64,000 nucleotides of DNA from Imperialibacter sp040222385 (GCF_040222385.1 NZ_JAVKDF010000023.1:62001-126000), one strand, 5' to 3'. Counted from the first letter of the stretch, positions 1-8,333 are shown. Notes: a model not told the origin generated them from the letters alone. A program made the numbers and translations.

Positions 1-443
1 TCTTTCATCAGCTTTCTGATCGATTCGTTGGCATCCTTCCTGATATTTCTCACACTCACTTTGGCAGTTTCTGCCTCCGCTTTTACTTGTTTGACAAGGT
101 TTTTTCTTCTTTCCTCTGTTAAGGGCGGAACGTTGATCATTACCATCTCCCCGTTGTTTTGGGGATTTAAGCCCAGGTCGCTATTGATGATCGATTTTTC
201 AATTTCTGAGATCATGTTCTTTTCCCAGGGCTTGATGGCAAGTGTTCTGGCATCGGGCGTATTAACAGAGGCAACTTGCTGTATGGGAGTCATGGCGCCA
301 TAGTAATCAACCATGATACCATCAAGCATGTTGGGCATTGCTTTTCCAGCCCTTATTTTTGCAAGCTCTGCCGAAAAATGAACAATGGCTTTGTCCATCA
401 AATCTTTAGCTTCCTCTAGAAATAGTTGTATTTCCTCATTCAT
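1..443 (-). CDS. frr: ribosome recycling factor, C-terminus cut by window edge
   Basis: Ribosome recycling factor, which with EF-G splits post-termination ribosomes. Reading leftward from the ATG at 443, the protein opens MNEEIQLFLEEAKDLMDKAI and contains the family segments ELAKIRAGKAMPNMLDGI, YYGAMTPIQQVASV and NVPPLTEERRKNLVKQVK. About 147 of the usual ~185 residues are inside the window; the last helix is missing because the window ends, not because the gene is broken. It starts 12 bp after the pyrH stop, so the two genes are almost certainly one transcript, the usual pyrH-frr pairing. Confidence 0.95.
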   Translation of the reverse strand, partial: MNEEIQLFLEEAKDLMDKAIVHFSAELAKIRAGKAMPNMLDGIMVDYYGAMTPIQQVASVNTPDARTLAIKPWEKNMISEIEKSIINSDLGLNPQNNGEMVMINVPPLTEERRKNLVKQVKAEAETAKVSVRNIRKDANESIRKLMK

Positions 444-455
444 CCTTAAAAAAAG

Positions 456-1160
456 TTAATTTATCAGAGTGCCCACTTCCTCGCCTTTCACAACGTTAAT
501 GAGGTTCCCGGGCTTGTTCATATCAAATACAATAATCGGTAGGTTGTTTTCCTGGCATAGCGTGAAGGCGGTCATGTCCATTACGTTCAATCCTTTTTCA
601 TAAACTTCCTGAAAAGAAATCTGAGCGTATCTGGTGGCATTTGGATCTTTTTCGGGGTCAGCTGAGTAAACGCCGTCAACTCGGGTGCCTTTTAGTACAA
701 CGTCGGCTTCAATTTCAATGGCTCTCAAACTGGCCGTCGAGTCCGTTGTGAAGTAGGGATTGCCTATGCCCGCTCCAAAAATCACGATCCTTCCCTTTTC
801 CAGATGCCTGATGGCTCTTCTCCTGATAAAAGGCTCACAAACTTGCTCCATTTTTATCCCAGACATAAGGCGGGTAAACATACCATGGGCCTCAAGTGCA
901 CTTTGCAGTGCCATAGCATTAATCACTGTTGCCAGCATGCCCATATAGTCGCCTTGAACCCTGTCAATCCCAATAGTAGATGATTGTACGCCACGGAAGA
1001 TATTACCACCACCAATAACAATGGCTACTTCAAGGCCCTCATCCTTTACTTTTCTTATTTCCTGGGCATATTGTTCAAGTTGTGCGGGGTCAATGCCATA
1101 TTTCTGACCACCCATGAGTGCCTCGCCGCTTAGTTTTAGTAATATTCGTTTGTATTTCAT
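456..1160 (-). CDS. pyrH: UMP kinase
   Basis: Uridylate kinase of the amino-acid-kinase fold: UMP + ATP to UDP + ADP, in pyrimidine nucleotide synthesis. The 234-residue protein shows the N-terminal KRILLKLSGEALMG phosphate-binding segment, the glycine-rich VIGGGNIFRG loop and the C-terminal DMTAFTLCQENNLPIIVFD segment; length is normal. I chose the ATG at 1160. The open frame extends to 1214, but the extra 18 residues are not family-like and that start would lie inside the promoter at 1212-1219. First gene of a pyrH-frr operon. Confidence 0.96.
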   Translation of the reverse strand: MKYKRILLKLSGEALMGGQKYGIDPAQLEQYAQEIRKVKDEGLEVAIVIGGGNIFRGVQSSTIGIDRVQGDYMGMLATVINAMALQSALEAHGMFTRLMSGIKMEQVCEPFIRRRAIRHLEKGRIVIFGAGIGNPYFTTDSTASLRAIEIEADVVLKGTRVDGVYSADPEKDPNATRYAQISFQEVYEKGLNVMDMTAFTLCQENNLPIIVFDMNKPGNLINVVKGEEVGTLIN

Positions 1161-1211
1161 AGAGCCGGTCTTCCGTGCTTTTGTATGGGGTAAAAGAATG
1201 GTTAAATCAGG

Positions 1212-1219
1212 CAAATATA
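1212..1219 (-). promoter_or_regulatory. Bacteroidota -7 promoter element for pyrH-frr
   Basis: On the minus strand this reads TATATTTG, a full match to TAnnTTTG. It lies about 50 bp upstream of the pyrH ATG and directly after the stop codon of the biotin carrier gene. No good -33 TTTG is visible at the expected distance. Confidence 0.55.
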
Positions 1220-1241
1220 AATGAAAGCCTTCGACTATGCC

Positions 1242-1745
1242 TTAGGAAAATGTAATTAGTACCTGATTTTTTTCAACGCTTTGCCCTTTTTCAACAGAGA
1301 TAGCCTTGATAATTCCGTCACCAGGCGATTTAAGCACATTTTCCATTTTCATCGCTTCCAGAATCAGGATGGGGTCGCCCTGATGAACCTCCTGGCCCTC
1401 GCTCACCTTTATTTCGTGGATAAGCCCGGGCATGGGCGCTTTCAGGTCGTTGGCTTTTTTTGCCGTGGTATTTGATATACCCAGTTTTTCAAGTAAAATA
1501 TCCATCTTATCTTTCACAGTAACCTCTGCCTTTTTTCCGTTTACCAACAGGGAAACCATTTTCGAAGCCTTGTCGGTGCTAACTATTTCCACCTCAAAAG
1601 CCTTCCCACTCTTTATTACATGATAGTGATTAGGTTTCACCTCAACTACCTCATGATTAAATAAGTCGCCATTCAGGTAGACCTCCCCATTTGTTTGGTA
1701 GTCAACGTCGATTTCTTTTTGACCTTTTATAAGTACCTTCGCCAT
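1242..1745 (-). CDS. biotin carboxyl carrier protein of an acyl-CoA carboxylase
   Basis: Carries biotin between the biotin carboxylase and carboxyltransferase parts of an acetyl-/propionyl-CoA carboxylase. The 167-residue protein ends in a biotinyl domain (about residues 98-167) with the motif EAMKMEN; the biotinylated lysine is near residue 133, and the APMPGLI turn precedes it. The N-terminal ~95 residues match the extension of Bacteroidota carriers that pair with PccB-type subunits. The ATG at 1745 is chosen; the open frame runs to 1847 without a family-like sequence. The M1 peptidase gene is divergent, 43 bp away. A PccB-like subunit lies at 40932-42509, far from this gene. Confidence 0.9.
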   Translation of the reverse strand: MAKVLIKGQKEIDVDYQTNGEVYLNGDLFNHEVVEVKPNHYHVIKSGKAFEVEIVSTDKASKMVSLLVNGKKAEVTVKDKMDILLEKLGISNTTAKKANDLKAPMPGLIHEIKVSEGQEVHQGDPILILEAMKMENVLKSPGDGIIKAISVEKGQSVEKNQVLITFS

Positions 1746-1788
1746 GAATTCTTTTTTGGCAAAATACGACATAATATTTTGTGATGAT

Positions 1789-4347
1789 ATGCGCAGGAAC
1801 ACTTTAGAAGGAAAGCTTGGGTCGGGAACAGCATTGCTCTCAGTCACATGTATATTATTATTGACAATGGTTGGCTGCAGGTCTTCCTATCAGGCGTCGT
1901 CAGACTCTGCGGGTGTTGAGGAGGCCATTGTTGAGATAGACTTGCCCCCCTACCAACCCGCCAGTCCCAGGTTTTTCGATATCCTGCATACACGGCTTGA
2001 TCTGGAGTTCGATTGGGGAAACAAATGGGTGATCGGCCAGGCCGATATCACCATAAAGCCCTACTTCTATCCTCAGAACCAACTGATGCTGGATGCGAAA
2101 AGCTTTGAAATAATCGGGTGTGATTTAGTGCAGAATTCAGCCACGGCTCCTTTGGAGTTCCAGTACGACGGTGAGTCTGTGTACATCAATTTGGAAAAGG
2201 ACTATAAGAGATCGGACACGCTGTCAATCAGGTTAAAGTACATCGCTAAGCCATATGAGCAGGCAGCGCAGACCGGGCAGGCAGTAACCTCCGACCGGGG
2301 GGTGTTCTTTGTCAACTCGACTGGTGCTGATACATTGAAGCCGAGGCAATTATGGACGCAAGGGGAAACTCAATTCAATTCCCGTTGGTTTCCCACCATA
2401 GATGCGCCTAATGAAAGGTTTACTCAGGAGATTTTCCTGACCGTTGACTCTTCGCTAACCACGTTATCCAATGGCGTGCTTCAATCGACCGACTATTTGG
2501 GAAACGGCCTTAAGAAAGACCACTGGAAACTTGATAAGCCACATGCACCTTACCTGGCTATGATTGCCGTTGGCAACTTTGCAAAGGTTGACGATTGGGC
2601 CGATTCACTCCAGCTGTCTTACTATGTCGAGCCAGCTTTTGAAAAGTATGCCAAAGATATTTTTGGAAACACGCCAGAAATGATTGCATACTTTTCGCAA
2701 GTGTTGGATTATCCATACCCGTGGGCTAAGTACGACCAGATTGTTGTTAGAGACTATGTGTCTGGAGCCATGGAGAATACAACGGCATCCGTTTTCATGG
2801 AAGACCTCCAGGTGAGCCGGAGGGAGTTGCTGGACGATCATTGGGACGGCATCATTGCACATGAACTTTTTCATCAGTGGTTTGGCGACCTGGTCACCTG
2901 CGAGTCGTGGGCCAACCTGGCGCTCAACGAAGGGTTTGCCAATTACAGCGAATACATGTGGAACGAGCACAAGTACGGAAAGGAAGAAGCGGACTATAAT
3001 TTATGGATCGAGAAAGACAATTACCTGGCCGAGGTAGCCGACGGCAAGGTCGACCCAATCATTAACTATTTCTACGAAAATCCCGACGACCTGTTTGATA
3101 GCCACCGCTATTCAAAGGCCGGCCTTGTGCTGCACATGCTTCGCAACTATACGGGGAATGAGGCTTTCTTTGCTTCACTCAACCATTACTTAAAGGCAAA
3201 TGCCTATCAGTCAGTCGAAATTGATGACCTTCGGAAGTCCTTTGAGGCTGTGACAGGAGAAGACTTGCAATGGTTCTTCGAGCAGTGGTTCGAACTACCC
3301 GGGCATCCGGTTTTGGAGGTATCGACATCCTATGCCAATGATAGCCTCACTATCAACATCAACCAATTGCAGGTGTCCGACTCGATTGGGCTCTTTGTTT
3401 TTCCTCTGGATATTCAAATTTGGGAAGGTGCCACCAGCACAACCCATGAATTGCTAGTCGACGCTCCTGAGATTACCATGACTTTGCCGCTGCCGAAGGA
3501 GCCAACGCTGGTGGAGGTGGATCCGGAAAGAGTTTTGCTGGCCGAAATTTATCAGCCCAAAACAAGTCAGGAGTTGCTGATGGCCTTTTCTAATGGAAGT
3601 TCCTTTGCCCTTCGAAGAGAGGCGTTGGAAACACTCTTTTCGGAAGGCGACTCCATTACCATAGGCAAGGCTGCCTTGCTCGGATTGGCAGACCCATCCC
3701 CACGCTTGAGAGAGATGACGCTGGACAATTTGATTGGCCGGGGCCACCTGACTAACAATGACATTGCAAGGGCTGTGCAAAAACTCACATCCGACAGCCG
3801 TTCGCTGGTGAGAGCAGCAGCTTTCAGTGCTTACAGCGAAACTCAATCGAACGATATCGATGAGGTGATGAAGAAGGCGCTTGCTGATTCTTCTTATAGT
3901 GTGATAGGGGCTGGCCTGGAGGTGCTGCTGCAAGATTACGTGGAAGACCCTATTTGGCTCAAGGAGTTTCTTGGCTTGACACACCTTAATATAGCAGCAC
4001 CTATTGCAGGTTACTACAATCAGCAGGTGAAAGAGGGACATATTGAATGGTACAATAAGAACTTGCTTAGCTTTCATGGCATGGATCGCTGGATGTTTTT
4101 GCAGTACTATATTGAGTACGTTGTGTTAACAGATCTCTACAAGGATGAGTCAACGGCCAAGGTGCTCACTTATATTGCCACCAACGACAACGAATATTAT
4201 AATAGAATTGCCGCTTTCCAGTCGATGACACTGGTGATTCCGGAAACCCCCGAAAACAGGAAGATACTTGCTTCAATCGCAGCAAAGGAGGAAGATCACA
4301 GGGCCAGGGCTGTTATGAACAGCTTACTTGCTAGTGAAGGGAATTAA
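1789..4347 (+). CDS. M1 family zinc aminopeptidase, lipoprotein
   Basis: Predicted membrane-anchored gluzincin aminopeptidase removing N-terminal residues from peptides. From the ATG at 1789 the protein is 852 residues: a lipoprotein signal ending LLLTMVGC, an N-terminal beta domain, GAMEN exopeptidase motif near residues 326-330, and the zinc site HELFH at 358-362 with the third ligand in NEGFANY (Glu about 381). The last ~250 residues look like helical HEAT-type repeats. An upstream ATG at 1744 is in frame, but it would put the lipobox far inside and overlap the divergent carrier gene. No sign of damage. Export and anchoring are inferred from the signal alone. Confidence 0.93.
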   Translation: MRRNTLEGKLGSGTALLSVTCILLLTMVGCRSSYQASSDSAGVEEAIVEIDLPPYQPASPRFFDILHTRLDLEFDWGNKWVIGQADITIKPYFYPQNQLMLDAKSFEIIGCDLVQNSATAPLEFQYDGESVYINLEKDYKRSDTLSIRLKYIAKPYEQAAQTGQAVTSDRGVFFVNSTGADTLKPRQLWTQGETQFNSRWFPTIDAPNERFTQEIFLTVDSSLTTLSNGVLQSTDYLGNGLKKDHWKLDKPHAPYLAMIAVGNFAKVDDWADSLQLSYYVEPAFEKYAKDIFGNTPEMIAYFSQVLDYPYPWAKYDQIVVRDYVSGAMENTTASVFMEDLQVSRRELLDDHWDGIIAHELFHQWFGDLVTCESWANLALNEGFANYSEYMWNEHKYGKEEADYNLWIEKDNYLAEVADGKVDPIINYFYENPDDLFDSHRYSKAGLVLHMLRNYTGNEAFFASLNHYLKANAYQSVEIDDLRKSFEAVTGEDLQWFFEQWFELPGHPVLEVSTSYANDSLTININQLQVSDSIGLFVFPLDIQIWEGATSTTHELLVDAPEITMTLPLPKEPTLVEVDPERVLLAEIYQPKTSQELLMAFSNGSSFALRREALETLFSEGDSITIGKAALLGLADPSPRLREMTLDNLIGRGHLTNNDIARAVQKLTSDSRSLVRAAAFSAYSETQSNDIDEVMKKALADSSYSVIGAGLEVLLQDYVEDPIWLKEFLGLTHLNIAAPIAGYYNQQVKEGHIEWYNKNLLSFHGMDRWMFLQYYIEYVVLTDLYKDESTAKVLTYIATNDNEYYNRIAAFQSMTLVIPETPENRKILASIAAKEEDHRARAVMNSLLASEGN

Positions 4348-4394
4348 AGAAGTTGAAGTTCGTCAGGAATATTTTCGACTTTTTAAATCAATTA

Positions 4395-4425
4395 TTTGAA
4401 TAAAACCAAAAAGCGTATAATTTTG
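4395..4425 (+). promoter_or_regulatory. promoter of the tRNA-Tyr/Gly/Thr-tuf operon
   Basis: TTTG at 4395-4398 and TAATTTTG at 4418-4425 are separated by 19 bp, matching the Bacteroidota -33/-7 arrangement. The predicted start is around 4429, some 70 bp before tRNA-Tyr. It lies downstream of the M1 peptidase stop. Confidence 0.65.
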
Positions 4426-4442
4426 CACTTCCTTTTAGAAAC

Positions 4443-4465
4443 AGGCCCTCAACAGGCCTTTTTTT
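4443..4465 (+). terminator. intrinsic terminator-like hairpin inside the tRNA operon leader
   Basis: AGGCC (4443-4447), a 7-nt loop and GGCCT (4455-4459) run straight into seven T residues. It looks like a rho-independent terminator but lies downstream of the promoter at 4395-4425 and upstream of tRNA-Tyr. It could end read-through from the M1 gene or act as an early attenuator. Confidence 0.55.
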
Positions 4466-4496
4466 AACGGTTGTTCTTAGTCATTTTGTTTGATTT

Positions 4497-4579
4497 GGGG
4501 GAATACCAAAGCGGCCAACTGGGGCAGACTGTAAATCTGCTGACTTATGTCTTCAGAGGTTCGAATCCTCTTTCCCCCA
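4497..4579 (+). tRNA. tRNA-Tyr (GTA)
   Basis: Type II tRNA of 83 nt. The acceptor arm GGGGGAA/TTCCCCC is perfect, the anticodon stem is GCAGA/TCTGC with loop CTGTAAA (GTA at 4531-4533), a long variable arm follows, and the T-arm is AGAGGTTCGAATCCTCT. The CCA end is not encoded. Confidence 0.96.
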
Positions 4580-4661
4580 CAGCGAAAGTTCTTTGTTTAG
4601 GACGTGTAATTGTATAACTTGCACGCCCTCTGAGCGAGGGACGTCAAACTTAGTACATTAT

Positions 4662-4734
4662 GCGGGCGTAGCTCAGTTGGTAGAGCGACAGCCTTCCAAG
4701 CTGTAGGTCGCCGGTTCGAACCTGGTCGCCCGCT
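4662..4734 (+). tRNA. tRNA-Gly (TCC)
   Basis: 73 nt. Acceptor GCGGGCG/CGCCCGC, D-arm GCTCAGTTGGTAGAGC, anticodon stem ACAGC/GCTGT with loop CTTCCAA (TCC at 4695-4697), T-arm with GGTTCGAACC. Second tRNA of the Tyr-Gly-Thr-tuf series. The 82 bp before it hold a small CCCTC/GAGGG hairpin near 4626-4640 but no convincing separate promoter. Confidence 0.97.
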
Positions 4735-4741
4735 CTAGACA

Positions 4742-4781
4742 AAGAACATAAGAGGTGGAGTCATTCATCATTTATGTTCTT
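4742..4781 (+). other. inverted repeat between tRNA-Gly and tRNA-Thr
   Basis: Perfect 10-bp arms AAGAACATAA (4742-4751) and TTATGTTCTT (4772-4781) are separated by 20 bp. There is no T-run, so it is not a classic terminator; a processing stem in the polycistronic tRNA precursor is the simplest reading. The rest of 4782-4889 shows nothing I can name. Confidence 0.5.
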
Positions 4782-4889
4782 GTTTAATTTATGAACCGTA
4801 GTGCTAGGATACCTGTGACGCTGATAATTTCTGGTTCAGGTAGCAGCTCAGCGGGTCGGGCCTTGGTGGTGGAAGCCAAAGTCTTTTTT

Positions 4890-4961
<72 letters not shown>

Positions 4962-5021
4962 CTCTGTATTTTGAACATCTATTAACTGATATATTAATAA
5001 CTAAATCGAGGATTATCAAAT

Positions 5022-6209
5022 ATGGCAAAAGCAAACTTTGATCGTTCTAAACCGCACGTAAATATTGGCACCATCGGTCACGTTGACCACGGTAAAACCA
5101 CTTTGACGGCTGCTATTTCTGCAGTTCTTGCGGGTAAAGGACTGGCCGAAATTAAAGACTTCTCAGCGATCGATAACGCTCCAGAAGAAAAAGAAAGAGG
5201 TATTACTATCAATACTTCGCACATCGAGTACCAAACTGAAAAGAGACACTACGCTCACGTGGATTGTCCTGGTCACGCTGACTATGTGAAGAACATGGTT
5301 ACTGGTGCTGCTCAAATGGACGGAGCGATCATCGTAGTTGCTGCGACTGACGGACCAATGCCTCAAACCAGAGAGCATATCCTTCTTTCTCGTCAGGTAG
5401 GTGTTCCTGCGCTTGTGGTTTTCATGAACAAAGTCGATTTGGTAGATGATCCAGAACTTCTTGAGCTTGTTGAAATGGAAATCAGAGAGCTTCTTACTTA
5501 CTATGACTTCCCAGGCGATACTATTCCTGTTATTCAGGGATCGGCTCTAGGCGCACTTAACGGTGAAGCTAAGTGGGTTGCTAAAGTAGAAGAGCTTATG
5601 ACAGCTGTGGATGAGCACATTCCACTTCCTGAAAGAGCGATCGACAAAGACTTCCTTATGCCTGTTGAAGACGTGTTCTCAATTACTGGTCGTGGTACAG
5701 TTGCCACCGGTAGAATTGAAAGAGGCGTAACCAACACAGGTGATGCTGTTGATATCATCGGTATGGGTGCTGAAGGTCTTAAGTCTACCATCACTGGTGT
5801 TGAGATGTTCCGTAAGATTTTGGATAGAGGTGAAGCTGGTGACAACGTAGGTCTGCTACTTAGAGGTATTGAGAAGTCTCAAATCCGTCGTGGTATGATC
5901 ATCTGTAAGCCAGGTTCTGTGAAGCCTCACGCTCACTTCAAGGCTGAAGTTTACGTTCTTTCTAAAGAAGAAGGTGGACGTCACACTCCTTTCTTCAACA
6001 GATACAGACCTCAGTTCTACTTGAGAACTACTGACGTAACTGGTGAGATTACTCTTCCTGCAAACGTAGAAATGGTAATGCCTGGTGATAACATCACTAT
6101 CGAGGTAAAACTGCTTAACCCGGTTGCTCTTGAGAAAGGTCTAAGATTCGCCATCAGAGAAGGCGGCAGAACCGTTGGTTCTGGTCAGGTGACTGAAATT
6201 CTTGACTAA
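5022..6209 (+). CDS. tuf: elongation factor Tu
   Basis: GTPase that delivers aminoacyl-tRNA to the ribosomal A site. The 395-residue protein has the G1 motif GHVDHGKT near residues 18-25, DCPGH (G3), NKVD (G4), then EF-Tu domains 2 and 3 ending VTEILD. Length is normal. It is the only tuf in the window, and the str cluster at 18098 lacks one next to fusA. Placement directly behind three tRNA genes suggests co-transcription with them. Codon choice looks strongly biased, as expected for a highly expressed gene. Confidence 0.98.
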   Translation: MAKANFDRSKPHVNIGTIGHVDHGKTTLTAAISAVLAGKGLAEIKDFSAIDNAPEEKERGITINTSHIEYQTEKRHYAHVDCPGHADYVKNMVTGAAQMDGAIIVVAATDGPMPQTREHILLSRQVGVPALVVFMNKVDLVDDPELLELVEMEIRELLTYYDFPGDTIPVIQGSALGALNGEAKWVAKVEELMTAVDEHIPLPERAIDKDFLMPVEDVFSITGRGTVATGRIERGVTNTGDAVDIIGMGAEGLKSTITGVEMFRKILDRGEAGDNVGLLLRGIEKSQIRRGMIICKPGSVKPHAHFKAEVYVLSKEEGGRHTPFFNRYRPQFYLRTTDVTGEITLPANVEMVMPGDNITIEVKLLNPVALEKGLRFAIREGGRTVGSGQVTEILD

Positions 6210-6223
6210 GTTTTTAAATAGCT

Positions 6224-6256
6224 AAATGCGTTTCATCTTAATGGTGAAACGCATTT
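6224..6256 (+). terminator. hairpin downstream of tuf, overlapping the next promoter
   Basis: A 12-bp perfect stem, AAATGCGTTTCA (6224-6235) and TGAAACGCATTT (6245-6256), with a 9-nt loop. Only TTTG follows rather than a long T-run. The last bases of the 3' arm are the -33 TTTG of the tRNA-Trp promoter, so terminator and promoter share sequence. Confidence 0.65.
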
Positions 6257-6285
6257 GCATATAATAAAACATTATCATACCTTTG
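6254..6285 (+). promoter_or_regulatory. promoter of the tRNA-Trp-secE-nusG-rplK cluster
   Basis: TTTG at 6254-6257, a 20-bp gap and TACCTTTG at 6278-6285, a full Bacteroidota promoter. The predicted start is about 6289. It probably drives tRNA-Trp, secE, nusG and the L11/L1/L10/L7 genes. Confidence 0.75.
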
Positions 6286-6306
6286 CAGTCCGTTTTTCGG
6301 GCTGCA
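6284..6306 (+). promoter_or_regulatory. dyad at the predicted transcription start
   Basis: TGCAGTCCG (6284-6292) and CGGGCTGCA (6298-6306) pair over nine positions, one of them a G-T wobble, around a TTTTT loop. The dyad starts inside the -7 element and spans the predicted start, so it could act as DNA or as a 5'-terminal hairpin. Similar dyads occur at the rpsL and rpsH promoters. Confidence 0.55.
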
Positions 6307-6314
6307 TTCGTTAA

Positions 6315-6385
6315 ACGGGTGTAGTTCAAGGGTAGAATAGCGGTCTCCAAAACCGTTGATGGGAGTTCGAATCTCTCCACCCGTG
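6315..6385 (+). tRNA. tRNA-Trp (CCA)
   Basis: 71 nt. Acceptor ACGGGTG/CACCCGT with discriminator G, D-arm GTTCAAGGGTAGAA, anticodon loop CTCCAAA (CCA at 6347-6349) and T-arm GGGAGTTCGAATCTCTC. It lies 21 bp upstream of secE behind the shared promoter, a placement seen in several bacterial phyla. Confidence 0.96.
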
Positions 6386-6406
6386 CTATAAAAACCGGAA
6401 GAATAT

Positions 6407-6598
6407 ATGAATAAACTGGTTGCGTTCGTAAAGGAGTCTTATGACGAGATGAGGACCAAGGTAACTTGGCCTAAATACTCTGAGCTTCAGGGTAGCTCCG
6501 TGCTAGTGTTGGTGGCATCACTAATATTTGCTTTGTTCATCGGTGTTGTAGATTTGGCGTTTGAAAACGCTTTGAAATGGTTTTATAACGCCTTTTAA
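6407..6598 (+). CDS. secE: preprotein translocase subunit SecE
   Basis: Small essential subunit that clamps SecY in the Sec translocon. The 63-residue protein has the conserved amphipathic segment with KVTWPKYSEL (about residues 18-27), then one membrane helix (about 30-52). This is the short single-helix form usual outside enterobacteria. It sits between tRNA-Trp and nusG in the standard order. Confidence 0.95.
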   Translation: MNKLVAFVKESYDEMRTKVTWPKYSELQGSSVLVLVASLIFALFIGVVDLAFENALKWFYNAF

Positions 6599-6622
6599 TA
6601 GGCAGTATAAATATAGTGAAGG

Positions 6623-7174
6623 ATGGGAGAAATTAATTGGTACGTGGTAAGAGCGGTAAGCGGGCAGGAAAAGAAAGTAAAGACCTACCTGGAGACTGAG
6701 ATTACCAGACAAAATCTGGAGGAAACTATTCCTCAGGTTTTAATTCCGTCCGAGAAAGTATATGAAATGCGTAATGGTAAAAAGCGTGTAAGAGAGCGTA
6801 ACTTTTTTCCAGGTTACATCATCATCGCTGCTGACCTTTCTCATGGAGAAATACTTCACACAATAACGAATATCCCTGGTGTAATAGGGTTTCTGGGTTC
6901 CAGAGACAAAACGAAAGCACCAGTACCTCTTAGGCAGAATGAAGTGAACCGGATACTTGGAAAAGTAGACGAGATGGATGAGGCCGAAGAGAAATTAGAT
7001 ACACCTTTTATAGTAGGTGAAATAGTGAAGGTGATGGATGGGCCATTTAGTGGTTTCACAGGAACGGTTGAGGAAGTATTCGAAGAAAGAAGAAAGCTTA
7101 ACGTGATGGTGAAAATATTTGGCCGGAACACACCAGTTGAATTGAATTATTTCCAGGTAGAAAAACAGGATTAA
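6623..7174 (+). CDS. nusG: transcription termination/antitermination protein NusG
   Basis: RNA polymerase elongation factor that suppresses pausing and links polymerase to the ribosome or Rho. The 183-residue protein has the N-terminal NGN domain starting INWYVVRAVSGQEKKVK and a C-terminal KOW domain (about 125-183) with VKVMDGPFSGFTGTVEEV. Length is normal. It is 24 bp after secE and 4 bp before rplK. Confidence 0.96.
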   Translation: MGEINWYVVRAVSGQEKKVKTYLETEITRQNLEETIPQVLIPSEKVYEMRNGKKRVRERNFFPGYIIIAADLSHGEILHTITNIPGVIGFLGSRDKTKAPVPLRQNEVNRILGKVDEMDEAEEKLDTPFIVGEIVKVMDGPFSGFTGTVEEVFEERRKLNVMVKIFGRNTPVELNYFQVEKQD

Positions 7175-7178
7175 TAAA

Positions 7179-7622
7179 ATGGCTAAAGAAATTAGCGGGT
7201 ACTTGAAACTTCAAGTGCGTGGTGGACAAGCCAACCCTGCACCCCCGATTGGTCCGGCTTTAGGTAGCAAGGGTCTTAACATAATGGAGTTCTGCAAGCA
7301 GTTTAACGCTAGAACGCAGGAAAAGCAAGGTATGGTTCTTCCGGTATTAGTAACCATCTATACCGACAAATCTTTTGACTTTGTAATCAAGACGCCTCCT
7401 GCGCCAGTGTTGATAATGGAGGCTTCAAAGGTTAAAAAGGGATCTGCTGAACCCAACAGGGACAAAGTAGGATCAGTTACATGGGATCAGGTGAAGCAAA
7501 TTGCTGAAACTAAGATGCCTGACCTGAACGCATTTACCGTAGAGTCTGCTATGAAAATGGTGGCCGGTACTGCAAGAAGCATGGGTGTTAGGGTAACAGG
7601 AGCTGCTCCTTGGGATAATTAA
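7179..7622 (+). CDS. rplK: 50S ribosomal protein L11
   Basis: Binds 23S rRNA at the GTPase-associated centre. 147 residues; the N-terminal KLQVRGGQANPAPPIGPALG and the C-terminal rRNA-binding domain ending GTARSMGVRVTG are diagnostic. Only 4 bp separate it from nusG, so there is no room for a separate L1-binding leader of the kind known before rplK elsewhere. Confidence 0.97.
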   Translation: MAKEISGYLKLQVRGGQANPAPPIGPALGSKGLNIMEFCKQFNARTQEKQGMVLPVLVTIYTDKSFDFVIKTPPAPVLIMEASKVKKGSAEPNRDKVGSVTWDQVKQIAETKMPDLNAFTVESAMKMVAGTARSMGVRVTGAAPWDN

Positions 7623-7632
7623 TCAGAGAGAA

Positions 7633-8331
7633 ATGGCAAAGCTTACTAAGAATCAAAAGGCCATTGCGGCCAAAATAGATATCAGCAAGGAGTACGGTGT
7701 TGATGACGCCGCTAAACTGGTGAAGGACATTACCTTCACTAAGTTCGATGCTTCTGTTGATCTTGACATCAGACTTGGAGTGGATCCTCGTAAGGCTGAC
7801 CAAATGGTAAGAGGCGTTGTTGCCCTGCCACATGGTATCGGTAAAGAGGTGAAGGTATTAGTGCTTTGCACACCTGACAAAGAGCAGGAAGCAAAAGACG
7901 CAGGTGCCGACTTCGTTGGTCTTGATGACTATATTAAGAAAATTGAAGGTGGTTGGACGGATATCGATGTGATCGTTACCATGCCAACCGTGATGGCTAA
8001 AGTGGGTAAATTGGGAAGAGTGCTGGGACCACGTGGTTTGATGCCTAACCCTAAATCAGGTACCGTTACTTTGGATGTTGGAAAAGCTGTAAAAGAAGTA
8101 AAAGCTGGTAAAATCGACTTTAAAGTTGACAAAACTGGCATTATCCACGCCAGCATTGGCAAGGTGTCTTTCCCAGCTGATCAGATCAGGGACAATGCGA
8201 TGGAAATGATCCAGACTATTGCTCGTCTGAAACCAAGTTCTTCTAAAGGCACGTACTTCAAAAGTATCCACCTTTCTAGCACCATGAGTGCAGGCATCAC
8301 TATTGATAAAAATACGATAGGAGGGATTTAA
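7633..8331 (+). CDS. rplA: 50S ribosomal protein L1
   Basis: Forms the L1 stalk that guides E-site tRNA out; in many bacteria it also represses its own operon. 232 residues with VDLDIRLGVDPRKADQMVRG near residue 41 and the signature GPRGLMPNPKSGTV near residue 131. Length is normal. It lies 10 bp after rplK, and its stop is 2 bp before the rplJ ATG. Confidence 0.97.
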   Translation: MAKLTKNQKAIAAKIDISKEYGVDDAAKLVKDITFTKFDASVDLDIRLGVDPRKADQMVRGVVALPHGIGKEVKVLVLCTPDKEQEAKDAGADFVGLDDYIKKIEGGWTDIDVIVTMPTVMAKVGKLGRVLGPRGLMPNPKSGTVTLDVGKAVKEVKAGKIDFKVDKTGIIHASIGKVSFPADQIRDNAMEMIQTIARLKPSSSKGTYFKSIHLSSTMSAGITIDKNTIGGI

Positions 8332-8333
8332 TC

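Noticed and set aside
28..303. Plus-strand 91-residue open frame at the window start
   Set aside because: It is the opposite strand of frr, whose protein sequence is clearly recognisable.
1744..1788. Earlier ATG for the M1 aminopeptidase
   Set aside because: It overlaps the start of the divergent biotin carrier gene and moves the lipobox too far from the N-terminus.
4613..4640. Second promoter plus hairpin before tRNA-Gly
   Set aside because: The -7 candidate has several mismatches to TAnnTTTG; only the small CCCTC/GAGGG hairpin is clear.
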